This document shows positions 8,738-16,888 of a stretch of 64,000 nt of DNA, piece after piece (the stretch's first letter is position 1; the number at the start of each line of letters is the position of its first letter). This DNA is from Corallococcus sp. NCRR. Lineage in GTDB: Bacteria; Myxococcota; Myxococcia; Myxococcales; Myxococcaceae. A program made the position numbers and the translations under genes. The DNA is taken from assembly GCF_026965535.1 (NCBI RefSeq), contig NZ_CP114039.1, positions 4,278,001 to 4,342,000 of the forward strand, given 5' to 3'. The notes beneath the pieces were generated by a model. That model did no database searches and was not told where the DNA came from. It saw only the letters and a program-made list of their open reading frames with translations.

Positions 8738-10303
8738 TTGCGCCGCCCGAGCCCCCTCACCGACATCCTCCCGCGCCTCGTCGTCCTCGTCCTGGCGCTC
8801 GCCTGTACCGGGGCCGCTCATGCGCAGGCCCCCGAGTCCGAGCGCGCCTCGCTGCGCCTTCGCTACGGGCTGTCCTCGCGCCAGGGTGAGCAGGTGGATG
8901 TAGGGCCGGGGCTCACCTACAGCGGGCTGACGCCGAACGACGTGGCGCTGACGTTGATGGGCTGGGCGGGGGAGCACCTGGGCGGCCAGGTGGATCTCCA
9001 GCGCGAGGCGTTCGAGCTGAGGGATGCCTCGTCGCGCGTGACGGGGGGCAGCCTGGTGCGCGGCTCGGTGGGGCCGCGCGGGCGCCTGTCGCTGGGGCCG
9101 GTGCGGCTGGAGCTGGGCGCGGGCTACGGCTTCGCGCAGCTGCCGCTGTTCGGCGGGTTCACCTACGCGCCGGTGCTGCAGCGGGGCGTGCGGCACGCGG
9201 CGTTGATTTCAGGCCGGGTGCTGGTGGCGCTGCCGGCGCGGCTTCAGTTGGAGGCGCGCGGCGAGGTGCCGCTGACGCTCTCCGCGCACGCGGCGGACGG
9301 GCTGAAGGCGTCGTCGTCCGGCTACGTGGTGGGCGCGGCGCTGTCGTATCCGGTGGTGCGCCGGGACGGCTGGACGGGGCGGCTGCTGCTGGACGTGCAG
9401 CAGGCGCACGACACGATGGAGCTGGAGGACAGCGGCCTGCGCTCCGAGCAGCGGATGCGCCGCATCGGCCTGGGCTTCGAGGTGGCGCTGGATGGCGTGG
9501 GCCGGGCGTCGCGACCCGTGGGCCCGCGCCAGGCCTTCGTCTCGATGAGCGTGGTGGACGCGGAGACGGGCGCGCCGCTTCCGGGCGCTCGCGTGCGCGT
9601 GCCCTCCTTGAAGACGCCGGGCACGGAGGAGGAGCAGGTCGCGGACGCGCAGGGGCAGCTGCGGGTGCTGCTCCCCGAGGGCGCGCAGTCCACGCAGGCG
9701 AGCGTGGATGGCTATGAGGACGCGACGGCGGTCGCCACCGTCAACGGCGATGCCCCGGAGAGCGCGCCGGTCCAGCTGCGGCTGCACAAGAAGGCGCCGA
9801 AGACGGGCTCGCTCAAGCTGAAGGTGGTGCAGGGCAAGAACAGCGCGCCGGTTCCGGACGTGCAGGTGGTTTCGGGCACCGCGCGGCTGCGCACGGACAA
9901 GGCCGGCGAGGTGCTGCTGGAGGGGCTGGAGCCGGGGCCCGTGGCCATCGCGATGTCCGCGCCGGGCTTCCGCCCCACGGAAGAGGCCGCGGTGGTGGTG
10001 GCGGGGCAGACGTCGGAGCTGGTGGTGGTGCTGTCGCAGGACCGCAAGGGTGAGCTGGCCACGCTGGTGGGCCAGGTGCGCAGCGCTCGCAGTGGCCAGC
10101 CGCTGGTGGCGACGGTGTCCATTCCCCAGGCGAAGGTGCGCACGCGCACGGACAAGAGCGGCACCTTCACCGCGCGCGTCCGCGGCGGCACGTACCGCAT
10201 CACCCTGTCCGCGCCCGGGCACCGGACCCAGACGAAGATGGTCACCGTGCGCGAAGGCGAGCAGGCCATTCTCAACGTTGATTTGTTCCCGAGGGGCCGG
10301 TGA
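8738..10303 (+). CDS. Outer-membrane-like protein with carboxypeptidase-regulatory-like repeats
   Basis: Start choice is uncertain. TTG at 8738 gives a compact signal peptide with RR near its start and cleavage after GAAHA; TTG at 8699 would add 13 residues. From 8738 the protein is 521 residues. About residues 20-265 alternate polar and hydrophobic residues in strand-length blocks with many Gly and aromatic residues, as in an outer-membrane barrel. Residues of about 270-521 hold three carboxypeptidase-regulatory-like beta-sandwich modules (AFVSMSVVDAETGAPLPGAR; GSLKLKVVQGKNSAPVPDVQ; TLVGQVRSARSGQPLVATVS). A FecR lipoprotein and a Ser/Thr kinase follow on the same strand, suggesting an envelope sensing set. 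Function is unknown. Confidence 0.8.
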   Translation: MRRPSPLTDILPRLVVLVLALACTGAAHAQAPESERASLRLRYGLSSRQGEQVDVGPGLTYSGLTPNDVALTLMGWAGEHLGGQVDLQREAFELRDASSRVTGGSLVRGSVGPRGRLSLGPVRLELGAGYGFAQLPLFGGFTYAPVLQRGVRHAALISGRVLVALPARLQLEARGEVPLTLSAHAADGLKASSSGYVVGAALSYPVVRRDGWTGRLLLDVQQAHDTMELEDSGLRSEQRMRRIGLGFEVALDGVGRASRPVGPRQAFVSMSVVDAETGAPLPGARVRVPSLKTPGTEEEQVADAQGQLRVLLPEGAQSTQASVDGYEDATAVATVNGDAPESAPVQLRLHKKAPKTGSLKLKVVQGKNSAPVPDVQVVSGTARLRTDKAGEVLLEGLEPGPVAIAMSAPGFRPTEEAAVVVAGQTSELVVVLSQDRKGELATLVGQVRSARSGQPLVATVSIPQAKVRTRTDKSGTFTARVRGGTYRITLSAPGHRTQTKMVTVREGEQAILNVDLFPRGR

Positions 10304-10352
10304 GTCGCGCGGCAGTGCCGCGACGCGCCCGTCCGTCGTCGTCGAGGTTTCA

Positions 10353-12320
10353 GTGAGTCCTGTCCGCATCCTGGCGCTGTCGCTGCTCGTCCTCCTCTCC
10401 GGCTGCTCGGGGTGTGAACGCGAGGAGGCGCCGAAACCTCCGCCAGTGGTGGAGGTGGACGCGGGCACCGTCGTCTCCATTGGCCGCCTGGAAGGGCTGT
10501 CCGGCGACGTGCGCCTGGAGCGCGGCGGCAAGGTGGGCCCCGCCGTGGAAGGCCCCCTGCTCGCGGGCGACGCGGTGGAGACCGGCGAGAGCGGATCCGC
10601 GACGGTGCGCTTCCCGGGCGACCGGACGGTGGAGGTGGGCAGCGAGGGCCGGTTCGCGGTGGGCTCGGACGCGACGGGCATCGTGATGAAGGTGGAGCGC
10701 GGCATCGTGCTGTCGCGCGTGCCCGCGGGCGCGAAGACGGCCGACAGCGCGGGCTCCAAGGTGACGTTGAACATCCTCACCCCCTTCGGCCTCACGCGCG
10801 TGGGGCCGGAGCAGTCGGAGGTGAAGGTCGCGGTGGCGGCGGACTCGGCGCGGGTGGAGGTGAAGCTGGGCGCCATCGAGCTGGTCTCCAAGGACGGCAA
10901 GACGCTGCGCGCCGCGCAGGGCGACGCGGTGGACCTGACCCGCGAGCGCGCGCAGGTGACGCAAGCCCCGCGTGTCGTGGAGCTGGCGCCCATCCCGGTG
11001 ACGGTGCGCGCGTCGTCTGGCGTTGCGGAGGTGAAGTCGAAGGACACGGGCCGCTGGCGCAAGGTGCGCCGCGAGGGCGAGGTGCTGGCTTTCGGCGACG
11101 GCGTGCGGACGAAGGGCGGCGAGGCCGTACTGTCCCTCAAGGACAGCGGCACGGTGCTGACGCTCGCGCCGGGCGCGGAGGCGGTGCTGGAGAGCGCGGG
11201 ACAGCAGGGCACCATCGACGAGGCGCGCGTCCACCTGCTCCAGGGGCTGTTGGCCGTGCAGCTCGCCATGGGTCGTGAGAGCCGCGTGGTGCTGCCGGAG
11301 ATGACGGTGGAGTCCGGTGGAGGCGCGAGGCTGGAGATCCGCCGCACCAACGCCGGCATGCAGGTGGCGGCGCACACGGGCGACGTGACGCTGCGGCGGG
11401 GCGAGGCGCGGCAGGCGCTGCGCGCGGGTGAGCGCGCCACCGTGGGCACGGACGGCAACGCGAAGGTGGAGCCGCTGGAGGAGGCGGTGGTCGCGGTGGG
11501 CCCGGGCGACGGCACGGAGGTCTTCCACCGGGGACTTTCGGAGGTGGCGCTCACCTGGGAGGGCGAGGGCGACGCGGTGGTGGAGGCGGCGCAGGACGCG
11601 GCCTTCAAGCGCCCGGTGCTCTGGGGCCGCGTGCACCGCGCTTCCGTCAACGTCACCGCGCTGGCGAAGGGCACGCTGTACTGGCGGGCGCGCAAGGAGG
11701 ACGGCACGCAGGTGGCGGCGGGCAGCGTCCACTTCGCTCCGGAGTCGCCCACCAGTTCGCTGGCGCGCGCGCGCAACGTGGTGCCGGAGGGGCCGGAGAA
11801 GACGACCATCTTCTACCAGGACAAGCCCCCGGCGGTGACCTTCACCTACGGCGAGGAACCGCAGGCCCGCACCTATCGCGTGGCGGTGTACAAGGCGGGC
11901 TCGCTGGCGACGCCGGTGGTGCAGCGCACGGTGTCGGAGACGCGTGCGGCGCTGGAGGCGGGACAATTGGGCGAGGGCAGCTACCTGTGGTCCGTCACGC
12001 CGCTGTCGCAGGCGGGCGCGGCGCTCAAGGGCGGGCGGATGAACAAGCTGGAGCTCGTCTATGACAACTCGGTGGTGGGGCTGGTGGTGGACAGCCCGCG
12101 CCAGGGTGGGGCGGCGGCGGAGAAGGTGCGGGCTTCGGGTGTGGCGCCCGTGGACGCTCGCCTGTCCATCAACGGACGGGCCGTGCCCCTGGACGCCAAG
12201 CACCGCTTCGATACATGGGTGGCCCCCATGGGAATGCCCCCCCTCCTGGTGTTTAAGATGACGCGCCCCGGTGCCCCGGACGTACTCACGGTGCGCACCC
12301 TGAAAGCGCGAGGACCTTGA
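10353..12320 (+). CDS. FecR-domain lipoprotein
   Basis: GTG at 10353 is the chosen start because it opens directly into a lipoprotein signal peptide with lipobox LSGC near residue 15. The protein is 655 residues. FecR-like beta domains are visible at about residues 35-135 (GLSGDVRLERGG ... LLAGDAVETGESGSATVRF) and 225-310 (GEVLAFGDGVRTKGGEAVLSL), with a further FecR-like segment near 320-380. The C-terminal third is beta-rich with Ig-like segments. Classical FecR is an inner-membrane anti-sigma regulator, but in myxobacteria FecR domains also occur in lipoproteins without a sigma factor, and none is seen here. It ends three bases before the kinase start, so the two are co-translated. Confidence 0.85.
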   Translation: MSPVRILALSLLVLLSGCSGCEREEAPKPPPVVEVDAGTVVSIGRLEGLSGDVRLERGGKVGPAVEGPLLAGDAVETGESGSATVRFPGDRTVEVGSEGRFAVGSDATGIVMKVERGIVLSRVPAGAKTADSAGSKVTLNILTPFGLTRVGPEQSEVKVAVAADSARVEVKLGAIELVSKDGKTLRAAQGDAVDLTRERAQVTQAPRVVELAPIPVTVRASSGVAEVKSKDTGRWRKVRREGEVLAFGDGVRTKGGEAVLSLKDSGTVLTLAPGAEAVLESAGQQGTIDEARVHLLQGLLAVQLAMGRESRVVLPEMTVESGGGARLEIRRTNAGMQVAAHTGDVTLRRGEARQALRAGERATVGTDGNAKVEPLEEAVVAVGPGDGTEVFHRGLSEVALTWEGEGDAVVEAAQDAAFKRPVLWGRVHRASVNVTALAKGTLYWRARKEDGTQVAAGSVHFAPESPTSSLARARNVVPEGPEKTTIFYQDKPPAVTFTYGEEPQARTYRVAVYKAGSLATPVVQRTVSETRAALEAGQLGEGSYLWSVTPLSQAGAALKGGRMNKLELVYDNSVVGLVVDSPRQGGAAAEKVRASGVAPVDARLSINGRAVPLDAKHRFDTWVAPMGMPPLLVFKMTRPGAPDVLTVRTLKARGP

Positions 12321-12323
12321 GGG

Positions 12324-14186
12324 ATGGCACAGCCCAACGTTCCCATTCCGGATCCCGCCGGCGCATCCACCGCCACGCTCCTCCAGCCCTATGGGCAGTA
12401 CGTGCTCGTGCGCAAGCTGGCCGAGGGCGGCATGGCGGAGATCTTCCTCGCCAAGCTGCTGGGCGCGGACGGCTTCGAGCGCAACGTGGTGCTCAAGCGG
12501 ATGCTGCCGACGCTGTCGGCCATCCCGGACTTCGTGGAGATGTTCCGCGACGAGGCGCGGCTCGCGGCGAAGCTGTCGCATCCGCACATCGTGCAGATCC
12601 ACGAGCTGGGCTTCACGGACGGCTGCTACTACATCTGCATGGAGTACCTCGCGGGCGAGGACTTCTCCACGACGCTGCGGCTCGCGGGCCGGCGCCGGCA
12701 GTACGTGCCGCTGCCGATGGTGCTGCGGGTGCTCATCGACGCGGCGCGGGGTCTGCACTTCGCGCATGCCTTCACGAATGAGCAGGGCCAGCCGCTGAAC
12801 GTGGTGCACCGGGACGTGTCGCCGTCCAACCTGTACGTGACGTACCAGGGCCAGGTGAAGGTGCTGGACTTCGGCATCGCCAAGGCCGAGTCGCGGCTGG
12901 TCCAGACGCGCACAGGCGTGGTGAAGGGCAAGTACATCTACATGGCGCCGGAGCAGGCGCAGGGGAAGGAGGTCGACCCGCGCGCGGACGTCTTCTCCCT
13001 GGGCGTCAGCCTCTACGAGGCCGTCACGCACGTGCGGCCCTTCTCCCGCGAGAACGACCTGGCGGTGCTCAACGCGCTGCTCCAGTGCGAGTTCGAGAAG
13101 CCGCGCGCGCTGAGAGCGGACCTGCCGCAGGGCCTGGAGGACATCATCCTCAAGGCCATGGCCTTCAAGCCGGAGGACCGGTACGCGACGGCGGAGGACT
13201 TCGCGGTCGCGCTGGAGGCCTTCGCCTCGGACTTCCAGGGCGGGGCTGCGAGCGCCCCGGCGCTGGGCACGTTCCTGCGCAACCACTTCGGCGAGGAGCG
13301 CGTCACGGAGAAGACGCGCATCCCCACGATGGCCACGCTCACCGCGGCACGTCCGACGGACCCCGAGTTCGCGGCCATCGCCAATAGTGGGACGAACACG
13401 TACGGGCAGCAGGTGGCCCGCCCGAGCAGCACGGGCGTGAGGACGCTGACCTCGCAGAACAAGGCGGCCCCCGTGCAGGCGCAGGCTCCCGCGCCGGAGG
13501 TCGTGCCGAGCGCGCCTCCGGTGAAGCCCGCGTCCCGCCGCTGGCTCCTGGGCGTGGTGGGCGGCCTGGGGCTGGTGGCCGCGGGCGTGGCCTTCGTCGT
13601 CGCGCGGCCCGGTGGCGGCGCGGCGAACGTCACGCCTCCGCCTCCGGTACAGCAGGCCATCGCGCCCGCGACTCCGGCGGGCACGCAGGCTCCCGCGGTC
13701 GCGGCTCAGGGCACGCAGGGGACTCCGGCCCAGGGGCCTGAAGGGACCTCACCCGGAGACGTTCAGGGCACCGTGCGGGACGACACGCCGGGCGGTGACG
13801 CGGTGGCGACGTCCGTGACGGATTCGCCCCCCGTGGACGACGGGGCGGAGGACACACCCCACCGCAAGGTGACGAAGAGGCCGGCGGCGAAGGAGCCCGT
13901 GACGCTGGGCATCGATGACATCCAGCGCGTGGTGTCCGGTGGCCGCTCGAAAATCACGGGCTGCTTCGAGCGCTACAAGTCCGACCTGCCGGCGGCCTCG
14001 GGCGAGGTGCAGGTGGAGCTCACCATCGTGTCGTCGGGCAAGGTGCGCGCGGGCACGCGCGGGCCGCTGGCGTCCACGCCGGTGGGCCGCTGCCTGGAGG
14101 CGCAGGCCCAGAGCCTGCGCTTCCCGGTGCACCGCGACCAGGAGGTCACGGTGTTGATGCCGTTCTCGTGGAAGGTGACGCAGTAG
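12324..14186 (+). CDS. Transmembrane Ser/Thr protein kinase with AgmX/PglI-like C-terminal domain
   Basis: The protein is 620 residues. The Hanks-type kinase domain spans about 30-300: Gly-rich loop AEGGMAEIFLA, ATP-anchoring Lys in VVLKRM near 56, catalytic HRDVSPSN near 163, DFG near 183 and APE near 211. All key catalytic residues are present, so it should be active. A Pro/Ala linker leads to one membrane helix near 406-427 (WLLGVVGGLGLVAAG). A second low-complexity linker precedes a C-terminal domain at about 528-618 with the pattern I-x-GCFERY and GRCLEAQAQSLRFP. That pattern is typical of the AgmX/PglI C-terminal domain found in gliding motility proteins. The kinase would be cytoplasmic and the C-domain periplasmic. 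AGGA lies nine bases before the ATG. Confidence 0.93.
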   Translation: MAQPNVPIPDPAGASTATLLQPYGQYVLVRKLAEGGMAEIFLAKLLGADGFERNVVLKRMLPTLSAIPDFVEMFRDEARLAAKLSHPHIVQIHELGFTDGCYYICMEYLAGEDFSTTLRLAGRRRQYVPLPMVLRVLIDAARGLHFAHAFTNEQGQPLNVVHRDVSPSNLYVTYQGQVKVLDFGIAKAESRLVQTRTGVVKGKYIYMAPEQAQGKEVDPRADVFSLGVSLYEAVTHVRPFSRENDLAVLNALLQCEFEKPRALRADLPQGLEDIILKAMAFKPEDRYATAEDFAVALEAFASDFQGGAASAPALGTFLRNHFGEERVTEKTRIPTMATLTAARPTDPEFAAIANSGTNTYGQQVARPSSTGVRTLTSQNKAAPVQAQAPAPEVVPSAPPVKPASRRWLLGVVGGLGLVAAGVAFVVARPGGGAANVTPPPPVQQAIAPATPAGTQAPAVAAQGTQGTPAQGPEGTSPGDVQGTVRDDTPGGDAVATSVTDSPPVDDGAEDTPHRKVTKRPAAKEPVTLGIDDIQRVVSGGRSKITGCFERYKSDLPAASGEVQVELTIVSSGKVRAGTRGPLASTPVGRCLEAQAQSLRFPVHRDQEVTVLMPFSWKVTQ

Positions 14187-14195
14187 CCCGCGCCG

Positions 14196-14789
14196 TCACA
14201 GGTCGCGGCGGGCGGACAGCGCCTTGGCGAGCGTGGCCTGGTCCGCGAACTCCAGGTCTCCGCCCATGGGCAGGCCCTGGGCGATGCGCGTCACCCGCAG
14301 GCCCATCGGCTTGAGCAGCCGCGTGAGGTAGAGCGCGGTGGCCTCGCCCTCGATGTCCGGGTTGGTGGCGAGGATGATCTCCTCCACCCGGCTGTCGTTG
14401 AGGCGGTGCAGCAGTTCCTTGATGCGCAACTGCTCCGGGCCCACGCCTTCCAGCGGGGACAGCACGCCGTGCAGCACGTGGTAGCGGCCCTTGAACTCGC
14501 GGGTGCGCTCCAGCGCCATCAGGTCTGAGTACGTCTCCACCACGCACAGGGCGCGCTCGTCGCGGCGGTTGTCGCGACAGAAGCCGCACAGCTCCGAGTC
14601 GGTGAGGGAGAAACAGCGCACGCACAGGTGCACCTTCTCCTTCACCTCGCGGATGGCCTGCGAGAGGTCGACGGCGAACTCGCCCGGCGCCCGGAGGATG
14701 TGGAACGCGAGGCGCTGGGCGGTCTTCTCACCAATGCCCGGCAGCTTCGCGAGCTGGGCGACCAGGCGATTCAGCGGATCGGGGGTCAT
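14196..14789 (-). CDS. recR: Recombination mediator RecR
   Basis: RecR works with RecO/RecF to load RecA on SSB-coated gaps. The 197-residue protein has the expected layout: helix-hairpin-helix LAKLPGIGEKTAQRLAFHIL at the N-terminus, the zinc-binding C-x2-C ... C-x2-C motif (CVRC, CGFC) near 57-72, and a Toprim domain with the NPDIEGEATALYL acidic motif. It lies seven bases after ybaB and downstream of dnaX on the same strand. The dnaX-ybaB-recR order is one of the most conserved bacterial gene groups, which supports all three assignments. It converges with the kinase gene with only nine bases between the stops. Confidence 0.97.
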   Translation of the reverse strand: MTPDPLNRLVAQLAKLPGIGEKTAQRLAFHILRAPGEFAVDLSQAIREVKEKVHLCVRCFSLTDSELCGFCRDNRRDERALCVVETYSDLMALERTREFKGRYHVLHGVLSPLEGVGPEQLRIKELLHRLNDSRVEEIILATNPDIEGEATALYLTRLLKPMGLRVTRIAQGLPMGGDLEFADQATLAKALSARRDL

Positions 14790-14795
14790 CCGTCT

Positions 14796-15113
14796 TTAAT
14801 TAATGCCGGGGATCTTCACGCCGCCGGAGATCTTCGCCAGCTCGGCGTTCATGTGCTGACGGCTGTTCGCCAGGGCAGCGTTCACGGCGGCGGTGATGAG
14901 GTCCTCGAGCATCCCCGGGTCGTTGGGGTCGATGGCGCTCTTGTCGATCTTGATGCTGCGGATCTCCTGCACGCAGTTGGCGACGACCGTCACGCGGCCC
15001 TCGCCGGACTTCGCCTCGACGGTCTCTTCCGCCAGCTGCTTCTTCCGCTCCTCGATCTTCTCGGTGAGCTTGTTCGCCTGCCGGATGAAGTAGTTCAGGT
15101 CGATGCCGGGCAT
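14796..15113 (-). CDS. ybaB: YbaB/EbfC nucleoid-associated protein
   Basis: This small DNA-binding protein forms dimers of the YbaB/EbfC fold. ATG at 15113 is chosen because GAGGAAG sits just upstream and the family normally begins near this Met-Pro-Gly-Ile-Asp; longer starts to 15188 lack such a site. The 105 residues show the N-terminal charged helix (NKLTEKIEERKKQLAEETVEA), the strand pair (GRVTVVANCVQEIRSIKI) and the DPNDPGMLEDLITAAVNAAL helix diagnostic of the family. It lies between dnaX and recR as in most bacteria. Confidence 0.95.
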   Translation of the reverse strand: MPGIDLNYFIRQANKLTEKIEERKKQLAEETVEAKSGEGRVTVVANCVQEIRSIKIDKSAIDPNDPGMLEDLITAAVNAALANSRQHMNAELAKISGGVKIPGIN

Positions 15114-15211
15114 GTGCTTCCTCGGTCCCCGGTCGTGGGAGCGCGGGGCCGCCATGGCGCCGCTCGGAGCAGGGACGTTGCCGCGCACCCTAGCGGGGTG
15201 CGGCGGCGTTG

Positions 15212-16888
15212 TCAGTCCTCAGGAGCAGCGGGGATGTCCGGGAGGTTGGCCGGTGGCCGCTCGGGCTCGTAGACCTGGATGTGCTCGATTTCGCCGCCCA
15301 GCATCTTGAGGATGGCCCGCACGGACGCGTGGGAGCGCACCTTGCCCTCGGTGGACTTCTCGTGGGTGTTGCGGGTCTGGGTGTCCACCTCGGAGAGGCT
15401 CAAGCCCATGCCGCCCGGGAGGACGTCCTGGGTCTGGGGCACGTCCACGATGGTGAGCTTCACGGCCCGGCCGAAGTGTGACGCGAGCGCCGCGTCCACG
15501 GTGGCCTTGCCCCCAGCCGACACCACGGCGGCCTTGTGGAACGCGGCGGAGGGCGGGAAGCCCAGGACGATTTCGCCCGCCTTCATGGACTGGAGGCGGC
15601 CGTTGGCGAGCGCCGTGCCGTGGCGCACGGACGTGGACTTCACGGTCTCCACGGCGGCGCGCCAGCGCTCGGGCAGGGAGCGGTTGGGGTTGTCGCGGCT
15701 GGTGGCGACGGGCGCCATCGCGGGCGGCGGTTCGGGCTCCGGCGGCTCCGGTTCGGGAGCGGCGGGCTCCGCGACGGGGATGCACTCGCCCGAGGCACAG
15801 CCTTCGGCGGAGCCCTCTTCCGGGAACATCCGCTCGTCCGCGTCCTCATCGCCGAGGGGCGGAGGTTCGGGAGGAGCCACGGGCTCCGGCTTGCGCATGT
15901 TGGTGATGCGCACGGTGGGCGCGGCCGGTTCGGGCGCGCGAGCTGCGGGCGTGGGGACTGGAGCCGGAGGCTGGGCGCCGCCGTTGCGGAGGAAGGAGAG
16001 GGGACGGGCCGCGGATGGGGGCAGGTCGTCCATGACGACGCCCGGGGCCGGAGGGGGCTCCATCGCGGGGGCCGCGCCGCCGCCATTGCGCAGGAAGGAC
16101 AGCGGGCGCGCAGCGGACGGAGACAGGTCGTCCATCACCACCGGCGCGGGAGGCAAGGCGGCGGGAGTGGGAACGGGCCCGGCCGCGCCGCCATTGCGAA
16201 GGAAGGAGAGGGGACGGGCCGCCGCGGGGGACAGGCCCTCCATCAGCGCGGCAGGAGGCGTCCGGGTGGCCACGGCGGACGCACCGGCCGGCTCACCGCG
16301 AGAAGGAGCTTCGTGTGAGGCGGTGGCCCCCACTTGCGGAGATGCTCCGCGAGCTTCGAAAGGCTGCGGCGTCGGGCCTGGGGGCGTGGACGCGTCCTGC
16401 GCCCCGAAGGGACGGGGGCTCGCGCCTGCGTAGGCCGCGGGGCCCTGAGCCTCACGTGAGTGCCCGTTGGGCGCGGGGTGTGCCGACGCGCCAGCTGCGT
16501 CGAGCGGCCGGACCGTCGCACCCGCGTGCACGGACGGCCCCTGCGCATCGAACGGACGCTGGGGTGCCCCCGCGTGCGCGGACGAAGCCTGAGCTTCGAA
16601 TGGACGCTGGGGTGTTCCCGCGTGCGCGGACGAAGCCTGCGCATCGAACGGACGCGGTGTTGCTCCCGCGTACGCGGACGGGCCTTGCGTGTCCGCCATG
16701 CGGGGCGGAGCCACCGTCGATGCGGATGCGGGCGGAGGCACTGGACGTGACGGTGCCTCCGCGTGCGCGGACGGCCCCTGCGCTTCGAACGGACGCGGCG
16801 TGGCGCCCGTCTGCGCGGGAGTCCCCGGACCTTCGACAGGACGCGCTGCTGCTACGGGCGAGGGCGCGCGGACTTCGGTCTGGACTTC
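15212..16888 (-). CDS. dnaX: dnaX, tau-specific linker and C-terminal domain (+1 frame)
   Basis: This frame continues DnaX but is offset by +1 from the ATPase part upstream. It has no ATG, GTG or TTG near its beginning, so it cannot easily start on its own. It encodes about 560 residues. First comes a long Ala/Pro-rich linker with two families of repeats, then a folded C-terminal domain of about 150 residues (WRAAVETVKSTSVRHGTAL, IVLGFPPSAAFHKAA, ending LGGEIEHIQVYEPERP), which matches the tau C-terminal region that contacts the polymerase alpha subunit. The lack of an internal start implies ribosomal frameshifting, RNA slippage or a base error in the sequence. The intact domain with no stop codons argues against an old pseudogene. 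Confidence 0.8.
   Translation of the reverse strand, partial: EVQTEVRAPSPVAAARPVEGPGTPAQTGATPRPFEAQGPSAHAEAPSRPVPPPASASTVAPPRMADTQGPSAYAGATPRPFDAQASSAHAGTPQRPFEAQASSAHAGAPQRPFDAQGPSVHAGATVRPLDAAGASAHPAPNGHSREAQGPAAYAGASPRPFGAQDASTPPGPTPQPFEARGASPQVGATASHEAPSRGEPAGASAVATRTPPAALMEGLSPAAARPLSFLRNGGAAGPVPTPAALPPAPVVMDDLSPSAARPLSFLRNGGGAAPAMEPPPAPGVVMDDLPPSAARPLSFLRNGGAQPPAPVPTPAARAPEPAAPTVRITNMRKPEPVAPPEPPPLGDEDADERMFPEEGSAEGCASGECIPVAEPAAPEPEPPEPEPPPAMAPVATSRDNPNRSLPERWRAAVETVKSTSVRHGTALANGRLQSMKAGEIVLGFPPSAAFHKAAVVSAGGKATVDAALASHFGRAVKLTIVDVPQTQDVLPGGMGLSLSEVDTQTRNTHEKSTEGKVRSHASVRAILKMLGGEIEHIQVYEPERPPANLPDIPAAPED
15976..16225 (-). repeat. Three copies of an AARPLSFLRNGG motif in the DnaX linker
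   Basis: In the tau linker the segment S-P-x-A-A-R-P-L-S-F-L-R-N-G-G occurs three times about 35 residues apart, near 15980-16015, 16080-16120 and 16190-16225. Two copies are preceded by V-M-D-D-L and the third by M-E-G-L. The surrounding sequence is unconserved Pro/Ala, so the motif is likely to be a short binding peptide and not random low complexity. Confidence 0.75.
16365..16870 (-). repeat. Tandem ~16-residue repeats in the DnaX linker
   Basis: About eight degenerate copies of a unit of 15-17 residues, roughly PSAHAGAPQRPFDAQG, lie head to tail and correspond to ~48-bp DNA repeats. The copies vary most at the second half of the unit. They form the disordered spacer between the ATPase part and the LSFLRNGG motifs. 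Such repeats can change length between strains and can also mislead assembly. Confidence 0.75.

Noticed and set aside
10350-13286. Long minus-strand open frame across the FecR and kinase genes
   Set aside because: Arg/His/Leu-rich shadow frame with no recognisable motif, antisense to two well-supported genes.
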